64,000 nucleotides of DNA from Arenibacter certesii DSM 19833 (GCF_000429545.1 NZ_AUCB01000004.1:62001-126000); one strand, 5' to 3'. Shown: positions 1 to 10,321, counted from the stretch's first letter. The notes: generated by a model not told the origin, from the sequence alone. Numbers and translations: made by a program.

Positions 1-2289
1 ATTCCCATCCAATTTCTGGGTTCCAATGCTGAGGTATTCCTCAGTGTTAATTTCTTTGGATTCCACTTTTATAAGCATACTGGTATAGTACGTATTTAAG
101 CGCGCTAATTCTTCTTCATCAGGTAATCTAGAAGTAGTTTGGTGAAAAATATATTGGATTCTGTCGGTTGTGGAGGATTCTTGGTCCATTGCATTTTTTG
201 CAATTATCCTAGATGCCTCAATAATCTGTGGGTCGTTTAGAAGCACCAAGGCTTGTAAGGGAGTGTTGGTCTCTTGCCGCTTTACATTGCACAGGTCCCT
301 CGAGGCAGCATCAAAGGTCATCATGCTTGGTGGGGGTACCGTCCTTTTCCAAAAGGTATAGAGGCTTTTCCGGTAAAGGTCTGCCCCAGTACTGGTAACA
401 TAAGTAGCCGTGCTTCCTCCGCCACCGCCGGTTGTGGCCTCCCAAATCCCCTCTGGCTGGTATGGTTTTACGCTGGGACCACCTACCTCTTTGTTTAGTA
501 GACCACTGATTTGTAAAGCTTGGTCCCTTATAAGTTCTGCGGTAAGCCTAATTCTCGGTGCCCTTGCTAGTAGTTGGTTTTCCGGATCTAATTCCTGCAT
601 TTTCTTCGTAACATGAGTACTTTGTTGATAGGTTGCAGAGAGTGCTATATATTTTAAGATCTTTTTTGAGTCCCAACCTTCATCCCTAAATTTTACAGCC
701 AAATAATCTAATAGCTCGGGGTGTGTAGGTAGGGATCCTTGGTTACCAAAATCGAAGGAGGAGGCCACCAGTCCCGTACCGAACATGCGCTGCCAATATC
801 TGTTCACAGTAACTCTTGCCGTAAGGGGATTTTCTCTGTGGAATAGCCATTTTGCTAAACCCAATCTGTTTTTGGGGTAGTCTGGTGGAAAAGGTAAGAT
901 GGCTTCTGGGGTATTTGGGTAGACCTGAGTAGTTGGTTGGTCATAAACTCCTCTATTTAAAATATAGGAAGGCCTTACATGCTCCATTTCAGCCATGATC
1001 ATAACAGGAACTTCCTTCATCTCTGATTTTTGCAACTGAACAAAACTCAACACGTCATTTTTTTCTTTTTCGGTAATTACCATAAAGGGTGATGGTATCT
1101 TGCCTGCCCCTCCGGGAGTGATTCCCACTTCATCTATATTGTTAAAAAAACTATATAGTTCAAAATGTTCTTTTTGGCTAATAGGGTCGTATTTATGATC
1201 GTGACATCGGGCACATTCCAGGGTCATCCCCAAGAAAGCGGTCCCAAAGGTCACTGCACGGTCCTCTACATACTCTACGCGGTATTCTTCAGGGATTACG
1301 CCTCCCTCAAAAGTGATCTTATGGTTTCTGTTAAAGCCAGTTGCAAGAATCTGTTCTGCATTGGCATCGGGCAATAAATCTCCGGCTAATTGGTAAGTCA
1401 CAAATTGATCATAGGGCATATTATTTTCAAAGGCGTGGATTACCCAATCCCTCCACGGCCACATTATCCGTTCAAAATCGTCTTGATAACCGTGGGTATC
1501 TGCATATCGCGCAATATCCATCCATTCTGTAGCCATATGTTCTGCATAATCCGTAGTAGTTAAAAGCGAATCTATAATTTCTTCATAAGCTGTTGGAGAG
1601 TTGTTGTCTACAAAAGTTTGAATTTGTTTTACCGTTGGAGGTAGCCCAGTAAAATCAAAATAAACACGTCGTACTAATTTTTCTTTTTGTGCCTTGGCAT
1701 TAGGGGTTACGCCTAGCTTCTCCAATTTTGCTAATACAAACTGGTCTATTTCATTATGTCCCCAATCTGTATTGGTAGTTTGTGGAATCAATTGTTTTTC
1801 TGGTGGTGAAAATGCCCAATGTGTTTTGTACTCGGCCCCTTGAGCAACCCATTTTTTTAGAATTTCTTTTTCGTGTTCTTTAAGTTCTAGATTCGATTCT
1901 GTTGGTGGCATCATTAGGGATTTGTCTGTGGAAAAAATCCTGTTAACTAATTCACTCTTTTTAACATCACCAGGGACAATGGCATAATGGTCTTTCTTTT
2001 CACCTAGAGCCATATAGGCGTCTTCAGGCGTATTTAGGGAAAGTCCGCCTTCCACAGCATTTTTGTCGGGGCCATGACATTTAAAGCAGCGATCGGAGAG
2101 AATAGGTTTAACGTGAAAGGTAAAATCAATTTTTTCGGGAATTGCGCCTTTTTCAGAATTCAGCAGGCTGATTTCCTTTTTTGGACCCGATAAATTACAA
2201 GAAGTAACTAAAAAAATAGACCATAGAGCTAAAAGACTATGACTTAAGGGGATAACTAATGTCTGAAGAAATCTGTTTAGCCTAGGCAT
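1..2289 (-). CDS. Secreted DUF1549/DUF1553 (PSCyt1-PSCyt2-PSD1) cytochrome-type lipoprotein, 3' end beyond window
   Basis: An open frame of 763 codons runs from the ATG at 2289 to the left edge without a stop, so the C-terminus is missing. The N-terminus has a hydrophobic stretch ending in a lipobox with Cys31. A CFKCHGPD haem-type motif lies at about residues 68-75 and a second CARCHDHKYDP motif at about 359. A NRYWQRMFGTG motif near residue 495 is the hallmark of the DUF1553 region. This architecture is typical of Planctomycete-type cytochrome proteins that also occur in marine Bacteroidota, usually next to sulfatase or glycan genes. The biochemical role is not established; periplasmic or surface electron transfer or oxidation of a glycan-derived compound is an inference. 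The neighbouring glycan locus makes a role there possible. Confidence 0.85.
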   Translation of the reverse strand, partial: MPRLNRFLQTLVIPLSHSLLALWSIFLVTSCNLSGPKKEISLLNSEKGAIPEKIDFTFHVKPILSDRCFKCHGPDKNAVEGGLSLNTPEDAYMALGEKKDHYAIVPGDVKKSELVNRIFSTDKSLMMPPTESNLELKEHEKEILKKWVAQGAEYKTHWAFSPPEKQLIPQTTNTDWGHNEIDQFVLAKLEKLGVTPNAKAQKEKLVRRVYFDFTGLPPTVKQIQTFVDNNSPTAYEEIIDSLLTTTDYAEHMATEWMDIARYADTHGYQDDFERIMWPWRDWVIHAFENNMPYDQFVTYQLAGDLLPDANAEQILATGFNRNHKITFEGGVIPEEYRVEYVEDRAVTFGTAFLGMTLECARCHDHKYDPISQKEHFELYSFFNNIDEVGITPGGAGKIPSPFMVITEKEKNDVLSFVQLQKSEMKEVPVMIMAEMEHVRPSYILNRGVYDQPTTQVYPNTPEAILPFPPDYPKNRLGLAKWLFHRENPLTARVTVNRYWQRMFGTGLVASSFDFGNQGSLPTHPELLDYLAVKFRDEGWDSKKILKYIALSATYQQSTHVTKKMQELDPENQLLARAPRIRLTAELIRDQALQISGLLNKEVGGPSVKPYQPEGIWEATTGGGGGSTATYVTSTGADLYRKSLYTFWKRTVPPPSMMTFDAASRDLCNVKRQETNTPLQALVLLNDPQIIEASRIIAKNAMDQESSTTDRIQYIFHQTTSRLPDEEELARLNTYYTSMLIKVESKEINTEEYLSIGTQKLDGN

Positions 2290-2437
2290 CGGTTTGTATT
2301 ATTAATTGTAAAACTTCTTCTAAATTAGCTTTTAAATAATAAGTTAACATTTAATTTCGACAAACAACGAAACATTGGAGTTAAAAAAGAGAATTTAAAA
2401 AGAATTTTGAGTGCAATAGTTTAGGCCAAAAATAGTC

Positions 2438-3154
2438 TTAGTTAAAACTGTCTTGTAAAATCTTGCTTTTTACCTCGTTTATATAGGACCTGCCAATGGT
2501 GTATCTTGTCCCACCAATCTCTATACTATTGCCTTCAATTGCATCTATTTTATCAATGGCTATAGTGTAGGATCTATGGATTCTTAAAAATTTCTCTTGA
2601 GGGAGTTCTTCCGTAAAGCTAGTAAGAGTACTATGGACAATGTGCTGATTGGTTTTAGTCTTTATTCGGATGTAGTCCTTAAGGCTCTCAATGACGGTAA
2701 TATCATCTAAATAGACCTTTTGTAATTTTTTCTTATCTACTTTTACAAAAATACTCGGATTCTCCACTGCGGATGGGGATTCCAGTTTTTTTGCCCCTTC
2801 TTTAAGGGAGATAATTCTATTCACCGCTTTTAGAAATCTAGGAAAGGGGATGGGCTTTACTAAATAATCTATGGCCTGTAATTCATAACTTTCCAATGCA
2901 TAGTTTTCATGTGCGGTAGTTATTACCACCATGGCGTTGGAATTAATAGTGCTTAGTAAGTCCAAACCACTCATAACGGGCATGTTAATATCCAAGAATA
3001 CAATATCTACCTCCTCCTTTTGAAAAAATGAGGAGGCATCCACAGCATTTGTGAAGGTGGTTACCAACTGTAACTCCTTAATCTGTTCCACATAGTTCTT
3101 TATAACTTTTACGGCTAGAGGTTCATCGTCAATTATGGCTACCTTATAACTCAT
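2438..3154 (-). CDS. LytTR-family response regulator
   Basis: This 238-residue protein has an N-terminal receiver domain with the acidic pair near residues 9-10, the phospho-acceptor Asp55 in FLDINMP, and the conserved Lys in the YLVKP motif. The C-terminal third (about 135-235) is a LytTR DNA-binding domain, recognisable from the KVYLDDITVIESLKDYI segment and the LRIHRSYTI segment. It overlaps the upstream sensor kinase gene by 4 bp, so the two are co-translated. It should bind DNA as an activated dimer and change transcription of target genes. The targets are not evident; the divergent glycan locus starting at 4538 is a candidate by position only. Confidence 0.95.
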   Translation of the reverse strand: MSYKVAIIDDEPLAVKVIKNYVEQIKELQLVTTFTNAVDASSFFQKEEVDIVFLDINMPVMSGLDLLSTINSNAMVVITTAHENYALESYELQAIDYLVKPIPFPRFLKAVNRIISLKEGAKKLESPSAVENPSIFVKVDKKKLQKVYLDDITVIESLKDYIRIKTKTNQHIVHSTLTSFTEELPQEKFLRIHRSYTIAIDKIDAIEGNSIEIGGTRYTIGRSYINEVKSKILQDSFN

Positions 3155-4239
3155 TGTACCTTTAATTTAAGAATAACATTAAACGTTTGGTCTTTCTCAT
3201 ATATTGAAAGATGGTAATCTTTTTGATCATAACCCAATTCCAATCGTTTTTTTACATTGGCAAGTCCAATCCCTCCTTCTTTGGGGACAACGGGAATGAA
3301 TTGTTTATTCTGGGGAATGGTATTGACCGCTCTAAAATTTAAGTACGATCCTTCGATATTGATGTCTATGGAAATGAGCATCTTACCAATATTTTTGTTT
3401 GCCCCGTGTTTAAAGCAGTTTTCTACAATAGGAATCAATAACATTGGAGCGATGGTTTTATTGTTCAGATCCCCAGAAACCTTTAGGTTAATGGAGAGTG
3501 ATTCGTCAAATCGGATTCTTTCCAGATCCACATAATTCTGGATGCATTCCAGTTCTTTGGTCAGCTCCTGTTGTTTCTTTTTAGTGCCGTAAAGCAAATA
3601 TCGCATTAGTTCGGATAGTTTTAAAATTACCTGTGGCGCTTTATCCGATTTTTCTAGGCTCAGGCCATAGATATTGTTCAATGTATTAAAGAAAAAGTGC
3701 GGGGAAACCTGAGATTTAAGAAACTTAAGTTCGGTAGTAAGCTGTCTTTTCTCCAACTCATGGAGTTTATTGCTTTCATTGAGCCAATCTATAGTGACTT
3801 TTATTGCAGTGACGAAGGCAATTACATAAAGTTCCCCTAGCATAGAGGTGATGGCGTAATTTAAGGTTAGCCCTTCTATATTCTCCGGTCCTTCTGGCCA
3901 TACATTAGTGCTTACTAAATAATAAGTGAGGTTGTATTTCACCAAAAGCATTATAAACAGGGATGCCATTATGGCCAAGGTATATAATATGTATTTTTTG
4001 GTAAACACCAATTTGGGCATTAAGTAATAAACGTTAAAATAAGCCAACGCCATATGGATAGGAAATCCTAATAAATTAGTTTTAAGGGAGTATTCAAAAT
4101 CGTTGTGCAAACTGGTCCAGCGAAGGGTGTTAAAAATAAAGTAAACTAACCAAAATACGAGATGCTGTTTATAAGTGATTGTGTAATCCTTAGACTCATT
4201 AACTTTGAGCAATTGATCTAAATGACCGTTTAATGACAT
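3151..4239 (-). CDS. LytS/YehU-type sensor histidine kinase
   Basis: The 362-residue protein has about four hydrophobic membrane segments in residues 25-150, a coiled linker, and a His_kinase (PF06580-type) domain. The phospho-acceptor is His181 in the motif SQVSPHFFFNTLNNI. The C-terminal ATPase part contains PIVENCFKHG (N-box) and GGIGLANVKKRL (G-box). It forms a two-component system with the LytTR regulator that follows, with a 4-bp overlap. The input signal is unknown; there is no recognisable extracytoplasmic sensor domain, so sensing is probably within the membrane segments. Confidence 0.95.
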   Translation of the reverse strand: MSLNGHLDQLLKVNESKDYTITYKQHLVFWLVYFIFNTLRWTSLHNDFEYSLKTNLLGFPIHMALAYFNVYYLMPKLVFTKKYILYTLAIMASLFIMLLVKYNLTYYLVSTNVWPEGPENIEGLTLNYAITSMLGELYVIAFVTAIKVTIDWLNESNKLHELEKRQLTTELKFLKSQVSPHFFFNTLNNIYGLSLEKSDKAPQVILKLSELMRYLLYGTKKKQQELTKELECIQNYVDLERIRFDESLSINLKVSGDLNNKTIAPMLLIPIVENCFKHGANKNIGKMLISIDINIEGSYLNFRAVNTIPQNKQFIPVVPKEGGIGLANVKKRLELGYDQKDYHLSIYEKDQTFNVILKLKVQ

Positions 4240-4459
4240 ATTTTATAACCCTTAATATTATTCTTGGATGTTACCTTAAACCGCATTGAACGGTTATTGG
4301 TCTAATTTTATTTTAGTTCGATTAAAAAATGTCAAATATTTCAAACCGATTCTGATTTTGATAGTTAATTTTTGAATTCGGGAAGGTTTAGTCCTTAAAA
4401 TCCACGAAATTTAGCAAAAATTAGAGAATGCAGCCTTTATTTCTAACTAGGAAAGACCA

Positions 4460-4467
4460 TATTTTTG
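4460..4467 (+). promoter_or_regulatory. Candidate -7 element (TAnnTTTG)
   Basis: The octamer TATTTTTG matches the Bacteroidota -7 consensus TAnnTTTG and lies about 70 nt upstream of the CBM9-like gene in the divergent gap 4240-4537. No clear -33 TTG was found at the usual distance. Confidence 0.3.
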
Positions 4468-4537
4468 CGGCTTTTGAAATTGGTTTTATACATAATTGGC
4501 GAAGTAACTTATAATTAAGTAAATAATAATAAATAGG

Positions 4538-5605
4538 ATGATGAATTTAGTAAAAAGTAAAGGTAGATGGGCTTTGTTTATTTTAATTGCTCTTTCTGGA
4601 ATTTGTGAGTCATACGCTCAAAATATTCCAAGAAGTTATATTGCGCATAAAACCGACGAAGCAATGGTAATAGATGGGAAAATGGATGAAAATGCTTGGA
4701 AATTGGCTCCTTGGTCTCAGGATTATATCGACATTGAAGGAAAGGTTACCCCTACTTATAGGACGAGAATGAAAATGTTATGGGATAGTGATTATCTGTA
4801 TGTTTTGGCAGAAATGGAAGAACCTCATGTTTGGGCTACTTTAAAGCAGCGTGATACGGTAATCTTCTATAATAACGATTTTGAGATTTTCATTGATGCG
4901 GAAGGAGATACCCATAATTATTATGAATTTGAAATGAACGCCCATAATACGATATGGGACCTTTTTCTCACCAAACCCTACAGAAATAATGGTAATAAGG
5001 TAATAGACAGTTGGGATATTCAGGGAGTTAAATCTGCTGTTGATATTAGAGGTACCCTTAATGACGCTTCGGATATGGATGAAGGGTGGTCCGTGGAGAT
5101 TGCACTTCCTTGGAGTGTAATCACAGAGGCATCTAAGGATGGGAAAATACCAGAAAATGATTTTTGGCGACTTAACTTTTCTAGGGTGAACTGGGATTTT
5201 GATCTTACCGACGGTCGCTATTCAAGAAAAAAAGGTGATGATGGCAATTACCTTCCAGAATACAATTGGGTATGGTCCCCGCAAGGCGTTATAAACATGC
5301 ATGAGCCTGAGCATTGGGGTTATGTTTATTTCTCTTCTGAACCAGTAGGGGGTAAGGTGGAGTTTACAATTCCTAAGGACGATTATATTAAATGGCATTT
5401 GTATTCACTTCACAGAGCAGTATTGCACAACGATAAGGATGCTGAGAAACAAATTGCAAAGCCCAAGAAGATTTTGGATAGCGTGCTGAAACCAGCTATG
5501 GAAAAACATAAATCAGGTTACAATATTTGGGTTAAGAGTCCTTTTACAGGTAAGATTCTATTAGTTAAGGAAGATGGGCAATTTCAGAGCTTAGAGGATA
5601 AATAG
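4538..5605 (+). CDS. Secreted CBM9-like (DOMON-type) carbohydrate-binding protein
   Basis: A 355-residue protein with an N-terminal signal peptide ending near SYAQ (residue 28). Residues about 35-240 resemble the family 9-like carbohydrate-binding fold found in many Bacteroidota proteins. Typical segments are VIDGKMDENAW at the start, then the KMLWDSDYLYVLAEM and DFEIFIDAEGDTHNYYEFE strands. The C-terminal 110 residues have no recognised domain. It probably binds a glycan outside the cytoplasm rather than cleaving it. It is the first gene of the plus-strand run that continues with GH20 and GH92 enzymes, with only about 30 nt to the next gene, so co-transcription is likely. The first of two adjacent Met codons was used as start. 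Confidence 0.85.
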   Translation: MMNLVKSKGRWALFILIALSGICESYAQNIPRSYIAHKTDEAMVIDGKMDENAWKLAPWSQDYIDIEGKVTPTYRTRMKMLWDSDYLYVLAEMEEPHVWATLKQRDTVIFYNNDFEIFIDAEGDTHNYYEFEMNAHNTIWDLFLTKPYRNNGNKVIDSWDIQGVKSAVDIRGTLNDASDMDEGWSVEIALPWSVITEASKDGKIPENDFWRLNFSRVNWDFDLTDGRYSRKKGDDGNYLPEYNWVWSPQGVINMHEPEHWGYVYFSSEPVGGKVEFTIPKDDYIKWHLYSLHRAVLHNDKDAEKQIAKPKKILDSVLKPAMEKHKSGYNIWVKSPFTGKILLVKEDGQFQSLEDK

Positions 5606-5634
5606 TAGAAAATTAAATAGAGATAAAAAGTAGA

Positions 5635-7962
5635 ATGAAAAAGAAAGTGGGACTATGGTTAAGCTTAATTATGCTTTTGACCATTTTTGGTTGTGCGGAC
5701 GAAGGGAAAACTGTTTTTAAAGAAAGTGATATTAACATCATTCCCCAACCGGATAAAGTACAATTTAAAGAGGGGGCATTTCGATTTACCAAAGATACCC
5801 AATTTGTAGTTCCCTTAGAGTATGCTGAGGTAGCCGAAGTGCTACTCGATAAGTTTAGCAAAGCGGCAGGATGGAATTTAAGGGTCGTTGATACCGAACC
5901 AATTAATAATTATGTGCAATTGGTCTTGGACGACGCCTTGGAAAATGAGGCTTATAACGTGATAATAACAGGTGATAAAGTAGAAGTAACCGCAAATGGA
6001 TATGCTGGCTTTTTATATGGTTTGGAAACCTTAAGACAATTGCTTCCTGTGGCGATAGAAAGTGACAATTTAGTTGTTGATGTAAAATGGGATATTCCTA
6101 CCGTTCAAATTACTGATAGCCCACGTTTTAAATGGCGTGGTTTTATGATGGATGTTTCTAGACACTTCTTTAATAAAGAATATATTTTATCAACAATTGA
6201 TCAATTGGCGCTTTTGAAAATGAATACGCTGCACCTTCATTTGGTAGATGACCAAGGTTGGAGGTTAGAAATCAAAAAATATCCAAAACTTACAGAAGTA
6301 GGCGCATTTAGAGTAGATCAAGAAGATAAACATTGGGATGCTAGACAAACCCCAAAATTGGGTGAGCAAGCTACTTATGGCGGATTTTATACCCAAGAGG
6401 ATATAAAGGAAATTGTAGCATACGCAACGAGCAGAGGAATAAATGTGGTTCCAGAAATAGAAATGCCAGCACATGTTATGAGCGCTATAGCAGCCTATCC
6501 GGAATTATCCTGTTTACAGAACCCTATCATGGTACCATCTGGTGGGGTTTGGCCAATAACAGAAATTTATTGCGCAGGGAAAGAGTCAACTTTCGAGTTC
6601 TTGGAAAATGTATTGATAGAGGTAATGGATTTGTTCCCTTCACAATATATACATGTTGGGGGAGATGAAGCAACCAAAACTAATTGGGAAAAATGCCCAG
6701 ATTGTAGTAAGAGGGTAAAAGTAGAAGGCTTGGCCAACGTAGAGGAGCTACAAAGTTATTTTATAAAAAGAATGGAGCGTTTTATCAGCTCCAAGGGTAG
6801 AACCCTAATTGGATGGGATGAAATATTGGAAGGTGGTTTGGCACCTGGTGCTACGGTTATGAGCTGGCGCGGCTTTGAGGGGGGATTGGAAGCCTCTGCA
6901 TCGGGACACGATGTGGTGATGTCGCCAACGTCACACGCTTATTTTGATTATTATCAAGGCAATCAAGATACTGAACCTATGGCTTGGGGCGGGCATACCC
7001 CTTTGAGTAAGGTGTATGAATTTGACCCTGTGGTTGAAGGTATGACGCCAAAACAGGAAAATCACGTTTTGGGCGGACAAGCAAACTTGTGGACCGAATT
7101 TGTACCTACTGTTGCGCAAGCACAATATATGACCTATCCTCGTTTGGCGGCCTTGGCTGAGTCGGTTTGGAGCACTAAGGAAAATAAGAATTGGTCCGAC
7201 TTCTCCGCTAGGATCGATGCCCTGTTTAATAGATACGATGCTATGGGGATTAATTACGCTAAAAGTGCCTACCAAGTAACTACAGATGTGTCTGTTGATC
7301 CGGAAAACGGTACAATTTCTATCGCACTTAAAAATGAATTTCCAAATGCAGATATACGTTATGCTTTGGATGGGAATGATATTACGACGAGCTCTCAACA
7401 ATATGATAGCCCAATTGAAATAGCTAAAACTACTGAAATAAGAGCGCAAGTTTTTAAGGATGAGGAGCCTGTAGGGGTACAATTAGAAAAAACGATCAAC
7501 TTTCATAAAGCAGCGGGAAAACCGGTAACTTATTTAAATAAATATCACGATAATTACCAAGGAGCAAAGGAAATTGGGATGGTGAACGTGGTGCGGGGTT
7601 CTAAAAATTTTCACGACGGACAGTGGCAAGGCTGGTTAGGTGATAATATGATATTGGTGATCGATATGGAAACGCCAACCGAAATAGAGGAAATTAGTGT
7701 TGGATCTTTGGAAAATCAAGGTTCTGGGATCTATTTTCCTGTGGAAATAAATGTTTTACTGTCCGATGATGGAAAAACCTATAAAAAGGAAGGCACATTA
7801 AAACGGGATTTCGCTGCAAACATTAAATCCGAACTAAAAGATTTTGTCATCGACCTTAATAAGCAAACCACTAGATTTGTAAAGGTTGAAGCTATCAATT
7901 TGGGCACGCCTCCTACTGGCGGAGGATCTTGGATGTTTATTGATGAGATTATCATGCAGTAG
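5635..7962 (+). CDS. GH20 beta-N-acetylhexosaminidase, lipoprotein
   Basis: The 775-residue protein starts with a lipoprotein signal (LLTIFGC, Cys20). Residues about 35-155 form the GH20b-type N-terminal domain, and the catalytic (beta/alpha)8 barrel starts near RFKWRGFMMDVSRHFF. The GH20 catalytic pair is seen as Asp344-Glu345 in HVGGDEA. Later motifs such as VMSWRGFEGG and LGGQANLWTE are also typical. The C-terminal part contains a chitobiase-type C-terminal stretch and a discoidin (F5/8C-like) segment around residues 630-775. It should remove terminal beta-linked GlcNAc or GalNAc from glycans at the cell surface or in the periplasm. Together with the GH92 gene that follows it suggests degradation of N-glycan-type substrates. 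Confidence 0.95.
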   Translation: MKKKVGLWLSLIMLLTIFGCADEGKTVFKESDINIIPQPDKVQFKEGAFRFTKDTQFVVPLEYAEVAEVLLDKFSKAAGWNLRVVDTEPINNYVQLVLDDALENEAYNVIITGDKVEVTANGYAGFLYGLETLRQLLPVAIESDNLVVDVKWDIPTVQITDSPRFKWRGFMMDVSRHFFNKEYILSTIDQLALLKMNTLHLHLVDDQGWRLEIKKYPKLTEVGAFRVDQEDKHWDARQTPKLGEQATYGGFYTQEDIKEIVAYATSRGINVVPEIEMPAHVMSAIAAYPELSCLQNPIMVPSGGVWPITEIYCAGKESTFEFLENVLIEVMDLFPSQYIHVGGDEATKTNWEKCPDCSKRVKVEGLANVEELQSYFIKRMERFISSKGRTLIGWDEILEGGLAPGATVMSWRGFEGGLEASASGHDVVMSPTSHAYFDYYQGNQDTEPMAWGGHTPLSKVYEFDPVVEGMTPKQENHVLGGQANLWTEFVPTVAQAQYMTYPRLAALAESVWSTKENKNWSDFSARIDALFNRYDAMGINYAKSAYQVTTDVSVDPENGTISIALKNEFPNADIRYALDGNDITTSSQQYDSPIEIAKTTEIRAQVFKDEEPVGVQLEKTINFHKAAGKPVTYLNKYHDNYQGAKEIGMVNVVRGSKNFHDGQWQGWLGDNMILVIDMETPTEIEEISVGSLENQGSGIYFPVEINVLLSDDGKTYKKEGTLKRDFAANIKSELKDFVIDLNKQTTRFVKVEAINLGTPPTGGGSWMFIDEIIMQ

Positions 7963-8021
7963 TTGAGCTTTAGAACATAGTAGCCTTCTCAAAAAAATAT
8001 AATAAAAATCACATTTAAGTA

Positions 8022-10274
8022 ATGCAGTATAAATTTATTTTATGGGTTGTTTTATTTTCAACTCAACTATTTTCTCAAGACAAACCAGTAGATTATGTGA
8101 ATCCATTTATTGGGACCTCCAATTATGGAACTACTAATCCTGGGCCTATTGCAATGAGGGGGATGGTGAGTGTATCTCCCTTTAATGTAGCCGGACCAGA
8201 AAACGTGCCACTAGAAAAAGACAGTAGGTGGTTATCTACTCCCTATGTGCATGAGAATACCTTTTTAACTGGCTTTAGCCATGTTAATTTAAGTGGTGTT
8301 GGGTGCCCAGAACTAGGGGTAATATTGGCCATGCCCACCACGGGAGACTTGGAAGTGGATCATTTAAAATATGGTTCATCCTACTCTCAAGAAAAAGCCA
8401 AGGTGGGGTATTATTCCAATACATTGGATAAATACGCAATAGGTGTGGAAGCAACTGCTACAACAAGGGTTGGGGTAAGTAAATATTCTTTTCCTGAAGG
8501 TGATGCTAACATATTAATTAACCTTGGGCTAGGACTTACCAATGAGCAGGGTGCCTCTGTAAAGGTAGTTTCCCCTACCGAAATTGAAGGAGTGCGGAGT
8601 GTAGGTTCCTTCTGTTATTACAAACCGGAGGAAGCATATCCTGTATATTTTGTAGCTCGTTTCTCTAAACCTGCAGCCGCTTTTGGTGTGTGGAAGAAGC
8701 CTACCACCTATAAAGGAGTAGAAGCAGAATGGATGGGGTACAATGGCCAGTCAAGAATAATGAAGGGGTATGCTAAGGAAGTCGTAGGGGATAGTATAGG
8801 AGCGTATATGCGCTACAATTTTAAGGTCCCTACCGAAGTGGAGATGAAAATTGGAGTGTCTTATGTGAGTATCGAGAATGCACGTGAAAATCTGGAAAAG
8901 GAAACCAGTACTAGGAGCTTTGATCGGATTTTAGAGGAAGCTCAGAATATTTGGAACACACACTTGTCGAAAATTGAAGTTGAAGGGGGAACCAAGGACG
9001 ACAAGGTGAATTTCTATACCGCTTTGTACCATACCTTAATTCACCCAAATACCTTGAATGATTATAATGGGGAATATCCCAAAATGAAAACTAGGGAAAC
9101 CTTAAAAACGGAAGATACACGCTATACGGTGTTTTCGTTATGGGATACCTATAGAAACCTGCATCAGTTGATGAGTTTGGTATATCCGGACCAGCAGTCG
9201 GATATGATAAAAAGTATGTTGCAGATCTACGATGAAAGTGGATGGTTGCCAAAGTGGGAGCTAAATGCTACGGAAACCACTACTATGGTGGGAGATCCTG
9301 CAGGAATTGTTATTGCAGATACCTATTTAAGAGGAATTACGGATTTTGATGTGGAAAAGGCTTATGGCGCAATGGTAAAAAGTGCAGATCAACTAGAAGA
9401 CAATCCGCTCCGGCCTGGCTTGAAGGATTATTTAGAAAAAGGATATTTAACTACCAAAACCACAAATAGCGGATCTGTTTCTAGCACACAAGAATATAAT
9501 ATTTCCGACTATGCCATCGCTCAACTGGCTAAAACGCTTGGGAAAAAATCAGACTATAAGCGATTTTCAAAACGATCCATATCCTATAGGGATTTATTGG
9601 ATAAGGAGATTAACCTCCTACGCCCAAAAAATGATGATGGTAGTTGGTTAAGCCCGTATAACCCTGAAACAGGAGCCAATTTTGAAATGAATTTAGGCTT
9701 TATTGAAGGGAATGCCTGGCAATATACTTTTATGGTGACTCATGATGTTAAGGGGTTGATGAAGCTTATGGGAGGAGAAAAACCATTTGTAGACAGGTTG
9801 CAGGATGTTTTTGATAAGGGGCAATTTGATATGGCCAATGAACCCGATATAGCCTACCCATACCTATTCAACTATGTGCCGGGAGAAGAAAGGCGTACTC
9901 AAGAAACGGTCGCTAATTTACTGAATTCCTATTTTAACAATAGTCCGGACGGGCTACCAGGGAATGATGATACGGGAACTATGTCTGCTTGGGCCGTGTT
10001 TTCTATGATGGGTATTTATCCTGTGAGCCCAGCTAATACCAATTATGCTATTACGGCTCCCAAATTTAAGAAGGTAACCATTCACTTGGATCCCAATTAT
10101 TACGGTCAGGAGAAACTGGTGATTACCTCCAATGCCTCATCTGAAAATAGGTTTATTAAGGGAGTAACAGTGAGTGGAAAACCTCATTTGAGCTATTTTA
10201 TTGATCATCAGGAGTTAGTGAACGCGAAGACTATAGATTTCCTATTGGAGCAAAAAGAATTGGAGAGCAAATAA
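8022..10274 (+). CDS. GH92 alpha-mannosidase
   Basis: A 750-residue secreted protein with a signal peptide ending near STQLFSQ. The N-terminal motif DYVNPFIGTSNYGTTNPGP and the segment GFSHVNLSGVGCPELG are diagnostic of family GH92. The catalytic (alpha/alpha)6 region carries SLWDTYRN and, near the C-terminus, GNDDTGTMSAWAVFSMMG. GH92 enzymes are calcium-dependent exo-alpha-mannosidases, most often alpha-1,2, that trim mannans or N-glycans; the exact linkage cannot be read from the sequence. It lies 59 nt after the GH20 gene and is followed by a strong hairpin terminator, so it probably ends the CBM9-GH20-GH92 transcription unit. Confidence 0.95.
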   Translation: MQYKFILWVVLFSTQLFSQDKPVDYVNPFIGTSNYGTTNPGPIAMRGMVSVSPFNVAGPENVPLEKDSRWLSTPYVHENTFLTGFSHVNLSGVGCPELGVILAMPTTGDLEVDHLKYGSSYSQEKAKVGYYSNTLDKYAIGVEATATTRVGVSKYSFPEGDANILINLGLGLTNEQGASVKVVSPTEIEGVRSVGSFCYYKPEEAYPVYFVARFSKPAAAFGVWKKPTTYKGVEAEWMGYNGQSRIMKGYAKEVVGDSIGAYMRYNFKVPTEVEMKIGVSYVSIENARENLEKETSTRSFDRILEEAQNIWNTHLSKIEVEGGTKDDKVNFYTALYHTLIHPNTLNDYNGEYPKMKTRETLKTEDTRYTVFSLWDTYRNLHQLMSLVYPDQQSDMIKSMLQIYDESGWLPKWELNATETTTMVGDPAGIVIADTYLRGITDFDVEKAYGAMVKSADQLEDNPLRPGLKDYLEKGYLTTKTTNSGSVSSTQEYNISDYAIAQLAKTLGKKSDYKRFSKRSISYRDLLDKEINLLRPKNDDGSWLSPYNPETGANFEMNLGFIEGNAWQYTFMVTHDVKGLMKLMGGEKPFVDRLQDVFDKGQFDMANEPDIAYPYLFNYVPGEERRTQETVANLLNSYFNNSPDGLPGNDDTGTMSAWAVFSMMGIYPVSPANTNYAITAPKFKKVTIHLDPNYYGQEKLVITSNASSENRFIKGVTVSGKPHLSYFIDHQELVNAKTIDFLLEQKELESK

Positions 10275-10321
10275 GACGTCTAATCTTCAACAATCCATAA
10301 AGATTTTTAAAGGATTTCATT

